From Actinomycetota bacterium (GTDB lineage Bacteria; Actinomycetota; Actinomycetes; Nanopelagicales; Nanopelagicaceae), in the NCBI GenBank assembly GCA_010024385.1, contig RGHD01000004.1:1-61084 (forward strand): a stretch of DNA of 61,084 nt, given 5' to 3'. Made by a program: the position numbers and the translations under genes. Each line of letters starts with the position of its first letter. The stretch's first letter is position 1. Of this stretch, positions 42,570 through 50,687 are shown in pieces. The notes under the pieces were generated by a model. That model was not told the DNA's origin and ran no database searches. It saw nothing but the letters and a program-made list of their open reading frames with translations.

Positions 42570-43811
42570 ATGTTCTCGGCATATACAACCCTGTTTCGCA
42601 CACCGGGAGCGATGAAGTTTTCTATTTCTGGCCTCATTGGCCGAATGCCGATTTCCATGGATTCATTAGCCCTGATTTTTATTGTTGTTGCAGTCAGCGA
42701 TTCCTATACATTAGCCGGGACGTTGAGCGCTGTTGCCTCCATAGTTATTTCAATTGCAAATCCATTTTGGTCAAGACTTGCAGATCGAATCGGGCAACGA
42801 AAAATGTTGATGCGAGTCGTGCCAATGAAAATCATTGGCCTATCACTCTTTATTGCACTCGTGATGAATGGAGCACCAGTCTGGACCTGGTTTGCTTCCA
42901 TCATTGTTGCTGAGCTTGCCTCCATAAATACTGGTGGGTTAGTGCGCCGCCGTTGGCTTCATGTCTTAAGTCCTGATAAATCAACAACGGCTGAAGATGA
43001 AACAGATAAGCATGTAGTCAACACCGCTTACTCTTATGAAGCACTCATGGATGAAGTTGTATTTATTGTTGGCCCAATTACTGCCACAGCATGTGCAACT
43101 TCGATTGCACCAGCTGCTGGTCTGATTGCTGGAATGATTTTGATGTCAATTGGTCTGCCACTCTTTGCAATGCAACGGGCAACTGAGCCACCACCATCTC
43201 CGGTACGAGTTAAGGATCCACATCCCCCAGTAATCGGAATACCAATTGTTCAGGCCATTGCACTTGCCACTACTTTTACTGGCGGCTTCTTTGGAGCTAT
43301 CTCAATTACAGTTGTTGGATTTGCAGAAAGCCAAGGAGAGAAATCCCACTCTGGATTACTGCTAGGTCTGTGGGCATCTGGCAGCGCAGTCATGGCCATC
43401 ATTAATGGGCTTATAAAGTGGAAAACTCCTTACGTTGGCCGTTTTCTAATCTTTTTAACTGCCCTAACTGCCCTTTCGATTCCATTTATATTTGTGGATT
43501 CAATATTCTGGCTAGCTATTGCCCTTTTCTTTAATGGCTTTGCAATCGCGCCATTGATTGTTAATGCTTATGGTGTTGTGCAAGAAGTCGTTCCTAGTGA
43601 ACAGATCACTGAATCATTTACTTGGGTAGTTGCCGGTATGCCGTTAGGTGGTGCAATTTCTAGTGCCCTTGGCGGATGGGTCATCGATACCTACGGGGCG
43701 CAAAGCGCTTTCTGGGTGCCCTTAGGTTTTATGTGTGCAGCTTTATTAGCCACACTGCCCTATTTTCGGGTTTACAAGGGGCTCATCCATTACTCTCTGA
43801 ACCGTGACTGA
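42570..43811 (+). CDS. MFS transporter
   Basis: 413 residues, twelve predicted helices. MFS loop motif RLADRIGQRKMLMRV follows helix 2 or so, and the N-terminal half contains SLALIFIVVAVSDSYTLAGTLSAV. It resembles the actinobacterial MFS transporters that sit next to sepH. Substrate unknown. The ATG is preceded by TAGGAT at seven bases, and the gene ends within the start of sepH (8-base overlap). Confidence 0.88.
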   Translation: MFSAYTTLFRTPGAMKFSISGLIGRMPISMDSLALIFIVVAVSDSYTLAGTLSAVASIVISIANPFWSRLADRIGQRKMLMRVVPMKIIGLSLFIALVMNGAPVWTWFASIIVAELASINTGGLVRRRWLHVLSPDKSTTAEDETDKHVVNTAYSYEALMDEVVFIVGPITATACATSIAPAAGLIAGMILMSIGLPLFAMQRATEPPPSPVRVKDPHPPVIGIPIVQAIALATTFTGGFFGAISITVVGFAESQGEKSHSGLLLGLWASGSAVMAIINGLIKWKTPYVGRFLIFLTALTALSIPFIFVDSIFWLAIALFFNGFAIAPLIVNAYGVVQEVVPSEQITESFTWVVAGMPLGGAISSALGGWVIDTYGAQSAFWVPLGFMCAALLATLPYFRVYKGLIHYSLNRD

Positions 43812-44583
43812 GCTTCGATTAAACGGCAAGAGTGAGGACGGCACTCACTTGTCCCTGCATGATAAAGATGGCAATGAGTTCACTGTTCGCATCAGCGACA
43901 CTTTGCGTGCCACAGTTAATCAACCTCGTCTTTCAGCAGTTCCAGAACAAGAAGTCGACACAATTTCTATCAAAGAGATTCAGCGACGATTGCGTGCTGG
44001 TGAGTTAGCTGAAGAGTTAGCACGCGAAAATAATATTCCGATTGAAAAAATCGAACGCTTCTCTGGTCCAATCTTGCAAGAGCGCATCTACATCATTGAT
44101 CAAGCACAACAAGTCTCTGTTCGCAAAGAAGGAAGCCGTGATCCAGTTACCTTGTTAGGTGTAGTTGTTTCCCGTCTTGCACCTCGCAATATCGATCTTT
44201 CAGATCTTTCCTGGAACGCATGGCGCCATGAAGATTCAACATGGACTGTGGAACTGCATTACCCAAACACCAGTGGTGTGGGAATTGCGCAATGGAACTT
44301 TGACACAACTCGTCGCACACTGACCTCTATGGATGAGAACGCACGATGGATGATGGGTGATGAACCACCAGCACGTCAGATGCCAACACCGGGACTTGTC
44401 TATTCAGATGCAAATCACCCTTCCTTGCGTGAAGAGGTCACCCCTATGCCAGAAGTTCCACGCTTGGCAGTTATTCGTGAGCTCCCAGATGATGAGGCTG
44501 CGCGCGATGGTGTTGTTGCTCGAGCAAAGGTTCCTAGCTGGGACGAAATTATGTTCGGCATCAAACCTACTGAAGATCAGTAA
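43804..44583 (+). CDS. sepH: Cell division regulator SepH (DUF3071)
   Basis: 259 residues. The N-terminal DUF3071 domain (about 1-175) contains LSLHDKDGNEFTVRISDTLRATV and the helix-turn-helix ISIKEIQRRLRAGELAEELARENNIPIEKIERFSGP. In streptomycetes and mycobacteria SepH binds FtsZ and stimulates its assembly. The C-terminal half is less conserved, and ends SWDEIMFG. It starts at GTG overlapping the MFS gene. The phosphodiesterase gene beyond is convergent with no gap. Confidence 0.93.
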   Translation: MTELRLNGKSEDGTHLSLHDKDGNEFTVRISDTLRATVNQPRLSAVPEQEVDTISIKEIQRRLRAGELAEELARENNIPIEKIERFSGPILQERIYIIDQAQQVSVRKEGSRDPVTLLGVVVSRLAPRNIDLSDLSWNAWRHEDSTWTVELHYPNTSGVGIAQWNFDTTRRTLTSMDENARWMMGDEPPARQMPTPGLVYSDANHPSLREEVTPMPEVPRLAVIRELPDDEAARDGVVARAKVPSWDEIMFGIKPTEDQ

Positions 44584-45696
44584 TTAACTTAACGTTGTAG
44601 TTAGCAATCCAACTTCAGATTCAATCTCACTATCTCCGCCGTGGTGTCCCACCATCGCACCTTCTTTTTCAGCCCGCTCCGGATCAAGTAAAACAACCTC
44701 ACTTTGGGCAATAGCAATAACTTCACCCATGCGATCTAATGCATCAGCACTCACATCTCTTCCAAATAACTCTGAAGCGATTGCACTTTCACGAGTAAGA
44801 ACAGTTGCTCTTTCACCCAAATACTCCTGCCACCTGCTAGCTAATTCACTTCGTGCGCTCAAGCTGTCATTTTCTGGTGAGAGATAGAGATGTCTGGCTC
44901 TTGGCTCTCCCCCAATAACTGCCACGCCTTCTAATAAAGGATTATCATCTCCAATAATTATCTTCTCACTTGCATTAACCATTCCGTGATCTGAAGTGAG
45001 CCAAATGCGGGTGCCTTGTGGCATCTCTTTCATGAGGCTTGAAAACATCTGATCAATCATTCCAAGTGCTGCTAACCATTTCTCACTTCCAACGCCATCA
45101 CTATGACCAGCTACATCTAAATCATTGACATAAAGATAAACAAAAGAAGGTGTCTTTTGTAGGGCTGCCTTAGTCTCTGCAATCAAATCTGCTGCAACAT
45201 TTGCGCCTTTGTAGTTAGCCCCACGAAAGACTGCTCGCGTGAATCCTGAGTTCTCATAGCGCTTAGCTGCAACGTGTGTGACATTAATGTTTTCAGCTGC
45301 TGCGCGCTCGAACATTGTTGGAACTGGCTGCCAATTAATTGGATCAACGCGCTCATCCCATTTAAGAGCGTTAAGGATGCGACCACCGCTGCGTGGAACT
45401 TGCACGGTATAACCGAGCATTCCGTGCACACCAGGCAAAGTACCAGTCATGAGTGTTGCTAATGAGGTTGCAGTAGTTGATGGAAAAGAAGTTTGAATAG
45501 TTGAAAACTTTGTGAGCCGGGAGATAGTTGGCATGACATCTGCGTATTTTTCAATGACATCTGCTCCAAAGCCATCGATAAGAAATAGAAGTTCACGCCC
45601 ACTGGGTGAAGGGCCCATCGCTAAATGGTCTTCAGAAGTCGATAGCCCCAAGGATGAAAAGATCGATGGAGTTATCTGGGATAAATGCACGTTCAT
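44584..45696 (-). CDS. Alkaline phosphatase superfamily nucleotide pyrophosphatase/phosphodiesterase
   Basis: 370 residues, no clear signal peptide. Metal and nucleophile motifs are LLFLIDGFGADVIEKY, SFPSTTATSLATLMTGTLPGVHGMLGY (threonine nucleophile), YVNDLDVAGHSDG, TSDHGMV and the C-terminal MVGHHGGDS. This matches the family next to sepH in Actinobacteria. Reaction is probably hydrolysis of a phosphodiester or nucleotide pyrophosphate; substrate unknown. The ATG has a GAGAAG ribosome site. Confidence 0.9.
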   Translation of the reverse strand: MNVHLSQITPSIFSSLGLSTSEDHLAMGPSPSGRELLFLIDGFGADVIEKYADVMPTISRLTKFSTIQTSFPSTTATSLATLMTGTLPGVHGMLGYTVQVPRSGGRILNALKWDERVDPINWQPVPTMFERAAAENINVTHVAAKRYENSGFTRAVFRGANYKGANVAADLIAETKAALQKTPSFVYLYVNDLDVAGHSDGVGSEKWLAALGMIDQMFSSLMKEMPQGTRIWLTSDHGMVNASEKIIIGDDNPLLEGVAVIGGEPRARHLYLSPENDSLSARSELASRWQEYLGERATVLTRESAIASELFGRDVSADALDRMGEVIAIAQSEVVLLDPERAEKEGAMVGHHGGDSEIESEVGLLTTTLS

Positions 45697-45715
45697 ATCT
45701 TCTCATTACATCGGC

Positions 45716-45721
45716 TAAGGT
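45716..45721 (+). promoter_or_regulatory. -10 element of a leaderless promoter (psuG)
   Basis: TAAGGT, six bases (TGTCCC), then the psuG ATG at 45728. Confidence 0.55.
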
Positions 45722-45727
45722 TGTCCC

Positions 45728-46630
45728 ATGAAGAGTGCAATTAAGTATTCGACTGAGGTTTCTGCTGCAATTGCAGCCAGAACACCCATCGTTGCACTCG
45801 AATCTACGATTATTAGCCATGGTTTGCCACGCCCATCCAATCTTTTAGTTGCCCAAGAGTGCGAAAGCATTATTCGATCTCGCGGAGCCGTCCCAGCCAC
45901 AATCGCACTCCTTGATGGCATTGTTCATATCGGTCTTGAAGCAAGTGAACTAAATGCAATCGCTAATCGTGATGATATTTCTAAAGCATCTAGTCGAGAT
46001 TTAGCCATCATCATTGCTCAAGGCAAAAGCGCCGCAACTACTGTTGCAGCAACCGCTCATATCGCAGCAATAGCTGGAATTAAAGTATTTGCAACCGGTG
46101 GTCTTGGCGGCGTTCACAGAGGTGCCAATGAATCATTTGATGAATCAGCAGATTTAACTGCGCTCTCACAGTTAGATATGACTGTTGTTTGTGCTGGAGT
46201 AAAATCTATTCTTGATGTTCATGCCACGCTAGAGCGCCTTGAGACCCTTTCAATTGGCATCGTGGGTTATAAAACCAACCGCTTCCCTGGTTTCTACTTA
46301 ACTGATTCAGGCTTTGAAATTGAACACCGCGTTGACTCAGCCGAAGAGATCGCCGCAATTATTCAAGCAAGAAGCCAAGTTGCAACCTCTAACCACGCTT
46401 TGATTGTTACTAACCCAGTTGAAAAGCAGATGGATAAAGTGCGCCATGATGAAATCTTGGCAACTGGTATGGCAAATGCTGCCCGTGATGGAATTGATGG
46501 AAAGTATGTAACACCATACTTACTTGAGCATTTCCACACCGCCAGCAAAGGTGAGTCCCTTGCCATTAATACTGAAATCATTAAATCTAACTGCGCATTA
46601 GCTGCAGATATTGCGATGGCGCTTAAATGA
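45728..46630 (+). CDS. psuG: Pseudouridine-5'-phosphate glycosidase
   Basis: Splits pseudouridine 5'-phosphate into uracil and ribose 5-phosphate. 300 residues. Marks are PIVALESTIISHGLPRP, RGAVPATIALLDG, KVFATGGLGGVHRGANESFDESADLTAL and TNRFPGFYLTDSGF. The next gene, a PfkB kinase, overlaps by four bases. Together they form a complete pseudouridine salvage pair, which fits scavenging of modified nucleosides by a streamlined plankton cell. Confidence 0.96.
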   Translation: MKSAIKYSTEVSAAIAARTPIVALESTIISHGLPRPSNLLVAQECESIIRSRGAVPATIALLDGIVHIGLEASELNAIANRDDISKASSRDLAIIIAQGKSAATTVAATAHIAAIAGIKVFATGGLGGVHRGANESFDESADLTALSQLDMTVVCAGVKSILDVHATLERLETLSIGIVGYKTNRFPGFYLTDSGFEIEHRVDSAEEIAAIIQARSQVATSNHALIVTNPVEKQMDKVRHDEILATGMANAARDGIDGKYVTPYLLEHFHTASKGESLAINTEIIKSNCALAADIAMALK

Positions 46631-47508
46631 AAAAGATTTTGTGCATTGGCGATCTAGCCCTGGATGTTATTTCCCAGCTCAAAGAGCCAATTAACTATGG
46701 CAATGACACTGCCAGCAGAATTTCAAGTCACCCAGGCGGGCAAGCTGCAAATGTTTCAACCTGGATTACTCGCACGCACTCCAAATCTCAGTTGGTTGCC
46801 CGCGTTGGTAATGATCCCGTTGGTTTTGCCCTTATCTCTGATTTAGATAAATACGGCGTGGAACACATGAATTTGATGCACTCAGGTCGTCCAACCGGTG
46901 TTGTGGTTATTTTGGTGGATGCCAATGGTGAGCGCACGATGTTTCCAGATAACGGGGCTAATGCCGATCTTGAAGTAAGCGACCTTCCACCATTAGATGA
47001 TGTGGACGGGGTGTATTTGAGCGGTTATGCATTACTAGATTTTCGTAGCCGCGACGCAGTTCTCTCCATGATTGGAAAAATTAAGGCAGCTGGAAAGCCA
47101 ATCTACTTTGATCCAACCACAACTGGAGCGATGAAGATTGTTTCCCGTGATGAAGTTCTATCCTGGGTCAAACTCATGGATGGAATTCTGCTTAACTCAG
47201 AAGAAGCTCTCTATCTAGGTGATGCTAAAGATGTCGAAACGGCAGAGAAGAATCTAACTGCTTACACACCACTTGTTGTCATCAAATTAGGTTCTCGCGG
47301 CGCTATGGCTGTTCATGGTGACATCTTTGCAAAGGTGTCAGCCGTCACTACTAATGTGGTCGACACAACTGGTGCTGGAGATTCATTTGCTGCTGGATTT
47401 ATTCCAAAATGGCTAGAAACAAATGATTTAGAAGCATCTCTTTCAGCCGGAACTGCACTGGCGGCAAAGTGTGTAGCAACTGTTGGGGCGCGCCCTCCCC
47501 TAGATTAA
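46627..47508 (+). CDS. psuK: PfkB-family kinase, predicted pseudouridine kinase
   Basis: 293 residues of the ribokinase fold: SSHPGGQAANVSTWITR near the N-terminus, GERTMFPDNGANADL in the middle, KLGSRGAMAVHGD and the catalytic DTTGAGDSFAAGFI near the C-terminus. Overlap with psuG (ATGA) points to pseudouridine 5'-phosphorylation. A ribokinase role is less likely on context. Confidence 0.86.
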   Translation: MKKILCIGDLALDVISQLKEPINYGNDTASRISSHPGGQAANVSTWITRTHSKSQLVARVGNDPVGFALISDLDKYGVEHMNLMHSGRPTGVVVILVDANGERTMFPDNGANADLEVSDLPPLDDVDGVYLSGYALLDFRSRDAVLSMIGKIKAAGKPIYFDPTTTGAMKIVSRDEVLSWVKLMDGILLNSEEALYLGDAKDVETAEKNLTAYTPLVVIKLGSRGAMAVHGDIFAKVSAVTTNVVDTTGAGDSFAAGFIPKWLETNDLEASLSAGTALAAKCVATVGARPPLD

Positions 47509-47533
47509 GCGACTCTCTTGGCACAATGCTCCA

Positions 47534-49066
47534 ATGGCAACTGCGAAGACACCCGCGAAAACTGCGGCAAAAGGTAAGAAACCGCTCGGTCCAAAACCTG
47601 GTGAATACCCAGGCAAGATCGTTGATATCGATGTTTCAAAGGAAGTTTCTGAATCTTTTCTTGAGTATGCATACTCAGTAATTTATTCACGCGCACTTCC
47701 TGATGCACGTGATGGTTTAAAACCAGTTCACCGTCGCATCTTGCATCAAATGGCAGATATGGGACTTCGCCCAGAGCGAGGACATGTTAAAAGTGCACGT
47801 GTTGTTGGTGAAGTTATGGGTAAGTTGCACCCTCATGGAGATGGTGCAATCTATGACGCACTTGTTCGTATGGCGCAATCTTTCTCAATGCGCCTTCCAC
47901 TCATTGATGGTCACGGAAACTTTGGCTCACTTGATGCCGGTCCTGCAGCGATGCGCTATACCGAAGCCCGCCTTGCATCTGCTGCAATGGCTATGGTTGC
48001 AGAAGCAGATGAGAACACCGTTGACTTTGGTCCTAACTATGACGGCCAATTAGCTGAACCTCTCGTCCTTCCTGCTGCATATCCCAACCTGCTCGTTAAC
48101 GGCGGTTCTGGAATTGCTGTGGGTATGGCTACCAACATGGCTCCACATAATTTAGGCGAAGTTATCGCTGCAACTAAATTTTTAATTGAAAATCCAACTG
48201 CCACAGTTAAGCAGTTAATGAAGCACGTTCCTGGTCCAGATTTTCCAACGGGCGGTGAACTTGTTGGTCTTGATGGTGTGCGCGAGGCGTATGCAACAGG
48301 TAAAGGCTCATTTAAAGTCCGAGCAAGTGTTGAGATCGAAAAGGTTTCATCACGAAAAATGGGAATTATTATTAAAGAGCTCCCCTTCACAATTGGACCT
48401 GAAAAAGTTGTTGAGCGCATTGCCGCCCTTGTTAAGGCCAAGAAAATCCAAGGAATTAGCGACATCATCGATTTAACTGATGGCCAGACTGGCACGAATG
48501 TAGTTATTGAGATCAAGAACGGTTTTGAACCAGAAGCAGTCCTAGAACAGCTCTATGCACTTACTCCAATGGAAGATACCTTCTCTATCAATGCTGTGGC
48601 ATTAGTGAAGGGAAAGCCTCAGACTCTTGGATTAAAAGAGCTGCTTAAAGTATTCATTGAGCACCGCATCGAAGTTGTTCGCCGTCGTTCTGAGTTCCGC
48701 AAAGCAAAGGCTCAAGGTCGCCTCACTCTCGTCGATGGTCTCTTAAAAGCGATTATAGATATTGATAAGGTCATCAAGATTATCCGTGGCAGCGATGATG
48801 CAGCAGCTGCTAAAGAGAAGTTGATGAAGGACTTTAAGTTAAATGATGAACAAACTACCTATATCTTGGATATGCCACTTCGTCGTTTAACAAAGATGAG
48901 CAAGCTAGAACTTGAAACAGAGCAAAAAGAGTTAAAAACAACGATTGCAGAACTGACTAAACTGCTAAAAAGTGAAGATGCAATCAAAGCACAGGTTTCA
49001 GATGAATTAACTGCAGTTGCTAAGTCATTTGCAACCCCCAGAAAAACTCGAATTGGCGCTGCCTAA
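47534..49066 (+). CDS. parC: DNA topoisomerase IV subunit A lacking the C-terminal beta-pinwheel
   Basis: Breakage-reunion subunit of a type IIA topoisomerase. The N-terminus carries a short Lys/Ala/Pro tail, then the winged helix (ALPDARDGLKPVHRRILHQM), GKLHPHGDGAIYDALVRMAQ, the catalytic tyrosine in MRYTEARL, the GyrA-type tower and the coiled coil. It ends at 510 residues with FATPRKTRIGAA, the usual exit from the catalytic core. The six-bladed C-terminal domain (another 300 residues or so in actinobacterial relatives) is completely absent, and the next gene begins 22 bases later. The partner is parE at 52595. Confidence 0.93.
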   Translation: MATAKTPAKTAAKGKKPLGPKPGEYPGKIVDIDVSKEVSESFLEYAYSVIYSRALPDARDGLKPVHRRILHQMADMGLRPERGHVKSARVVGEVMGKLHPHGDGAIYDALVRMAQSFSMRLPLIDGHGNFGSLDAGPAAMRYTEARLASAAMAMVAEADENTVDFGPNYDGQLAEPLVLPAAYPNLLVNGGSGIAVGMATNMAPHNLGEVIAATKFLIENPTATVKQLMKHVPGPDFPTGGELVGLDGVREAYATGKGSFKVRASVEIEKVSSRKMGIIIKELPFTIGPEKVVERIAALVKAKKIQGISDIIDLTDGQTGTNVVIEIKNGFEPEAVLEQLYALTPMEDTFSINAVALVKGKPQTLGLKELLKVFIEHRIEVVRRRSEFRKAKAQGRLTLVDGLLKAIIDIDKVIKIIRGSDDAAAAKEKLMKDFKLNDEQTTYILDMPLRRLTKMSKLELETEQKELKTTIAELTKLLKSEDAIKAQVSDELTAVAKSFATPRKTRIGAA

Positions 49067-49088
49067 GCTCTAAGCGTTAAACTACGGC

Positions 49089-50687
49089 GTGATTTCAACT
49101 CAAGCGCTAGAACTTCGAGCAGGTGCTCGCCTGCTGGTTAAAGGCGTAACTGTGCGCATCAATAGCGGTGACCGCATTGGTTTTGTGGGTAGAAACGGTG
49201 CAGGCAAATCCACTCTTGCAAAAGTATTAGCAGGTGAAACTATGCCGGCAGGTGGTGCGGTAAATCGCACAGGAAAAATTGGTTACCTTCCACAAGATCC
49301 GCGCACAGGTGATGAGCCTGGCACAGTAATCGAGCGAATTCTCTCTGCCCGTGATTTAGATCAGATTTCACATCGCATGCGCGCTGTTGAAGAAGAGATG
49401 GCAACTGCCCAAGGTGAAGCCCTTGAAAAAGCAATGGATCGTTACACCCGTGTTGAACATGAGTTCAGCGCCGCCGGTGGTTATGCAGCAACTGCTGAAG
49501 CAGAAGCGATTGCAACATCTTTAGGTGTAACAGAGGCTGTCTTTGGACATGAACTCTCCACACTCTCTGGTGGTCAACGCCGTCGTATTGAGTTAGCTCG
49601 CATTCTCTTTAGTGGTGCTCAGACTCTGCTGCTTGATGAGCCAACTAACCACTTAGATGCTGACTCAATTATGTGGTTGCGCGAGTTTTTAGCTAAATAC
49701 TCTGGCGGCCTTGTCATCATCTCCCACGATGTTAACTTGATTGAAACCGTTGTTAATAAAGTTTTCTATCTCGATGCCAACCGCAACGTTATCGATGTCT
49801 ATAACTTGGGTTGGAAGGCATACCTTCTCCAGCGCGAACAAGATGAACACCGCCGTAAGAAGGAGCGCGCCAACGCTGAAAAGCGTGCAGAGATTTTGCA
49901 GAAGCAGGGCGAGAAGATGCGTGCAAAGGCATCCAAGGCAACTGCAGCCCAAGGCATGTTACGAAGAGCCGAAAAGCTGCGCAGTGACTTAGAAGATGTT
50001 CGGGTCAATGACAAAGTTGCACGACTTCGCTTTCCAACTCCTGCCCCATGTGGCAAGACTCCCCTTTCTGGTGAAGAGCTTTCAAAATCTTATGGCTCAC
50101 TTGAAATCTTTACAGATGTTTCTTGTGTGATTGATAAGGGATCTCGCGTAGTAATCCTTGGTCTCAACGGTGCTGGAAAGACAACACTTCTTAGAATTCT
50201 GGCCGGTGAACTTGAATCTGATACCGGAAAAGTTGAAAAGGGTCACGGCCTAAAGATCGGTTACTACGCCCAAGAACATGAGTCCCTGGACTTTGAGCGC
50301 ACAGTTTTAGAGAACATGATGTCTGCAACACCAGATCTGCGCGAACCAGAAGCTCGTAACACTTTAGGTTCATTTCTTTTCATAGGCGATGATGTTCATA
50401 AACCCGTCAAAGTCTTATCCGGTGGTGAGCGAACACGTCTTGCTCTAGCAGTCCTAGTTGTCTCTGCAGCTAACGTATTACTTCTAGATGAGCCAACAAA
50501 TAACTTAGATCCAGCATCTCGCGCTGAAATCCTTGGAGCACTTGCTGAGTATCAAGGCGCTGTCATTATGGTTTCTCACGATGAGGGCGCTGTGCAATCA
50601 CTTAAGCCTGAGCGCGTAATTCTGTTGCCAGATGGCGATGAAGATTTATGGAAAGACGAGTACTTCGATTTGGTGAGTATCGACTAA
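49089..50687 (+). CDS. ABC-F family ATPase
   Basis: 532 residues, two ABC domains and no membrane segments: first Walker A GRNGAGKSTLAK, signature LSGGQRRRIELARIL, Walker B TLLLDEPTNHLD; a charged linker (about 240-300); second Walker A LNGAGKTTLLRIL, LSGGERTRLALAVL and LLLDEPTNNLD. ABC-F proteins act on the ribosome E site in translation factor or antibiotic-protection roles. It looks like the housekeeping actinobacterial type beside the parC/parE genes. It starts at GTG five bases after TAAACT. Confidence 0.93.
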   Translation: MISTQALELRAGARLLVKGVTVRINSGDRIGFVGRNGAGKSTLAKVLAGETMPAGGAVNRTGKIGYLPQDPRTGDEPGTVIERILSARDLDQISHRMRAVEEEMATAQGEALEKAMDRYTRVEHEFSAAGGYAATAEAEAIATSLGVTEAVFGHELSTLSGGQRRRIELARILFSGAQTLLLDEPTNHLDADSIMWLREFLAKYSGGLVIISHDVNLIETVVNKVFYLDANRNVIDVYNLGWKAYLLQREQDEHRRKKERANAEKRAEILQKQGEKMRAKASKATAAQGMLRRAEKLRSDLEDVRVNDKVARLRFPTPAPCGKTPLSGEELSKSYGSLEIFTDVSCVIDKGSRVVILGLNGAGKTTLLRILAGELESDTGKVEKGHGLKIGYYAQEHESLDFERTVLENMMSATPDLREPEARNTLGSFLFIGDDVHKPVKVLSGGERTRLALAVLVVSAANVLLLDEPTNNLDPASRAEILGALAEYQGAVIMVSHDEGAVQSLKPERVILLPDGDEDLWKDEYFDLVSID

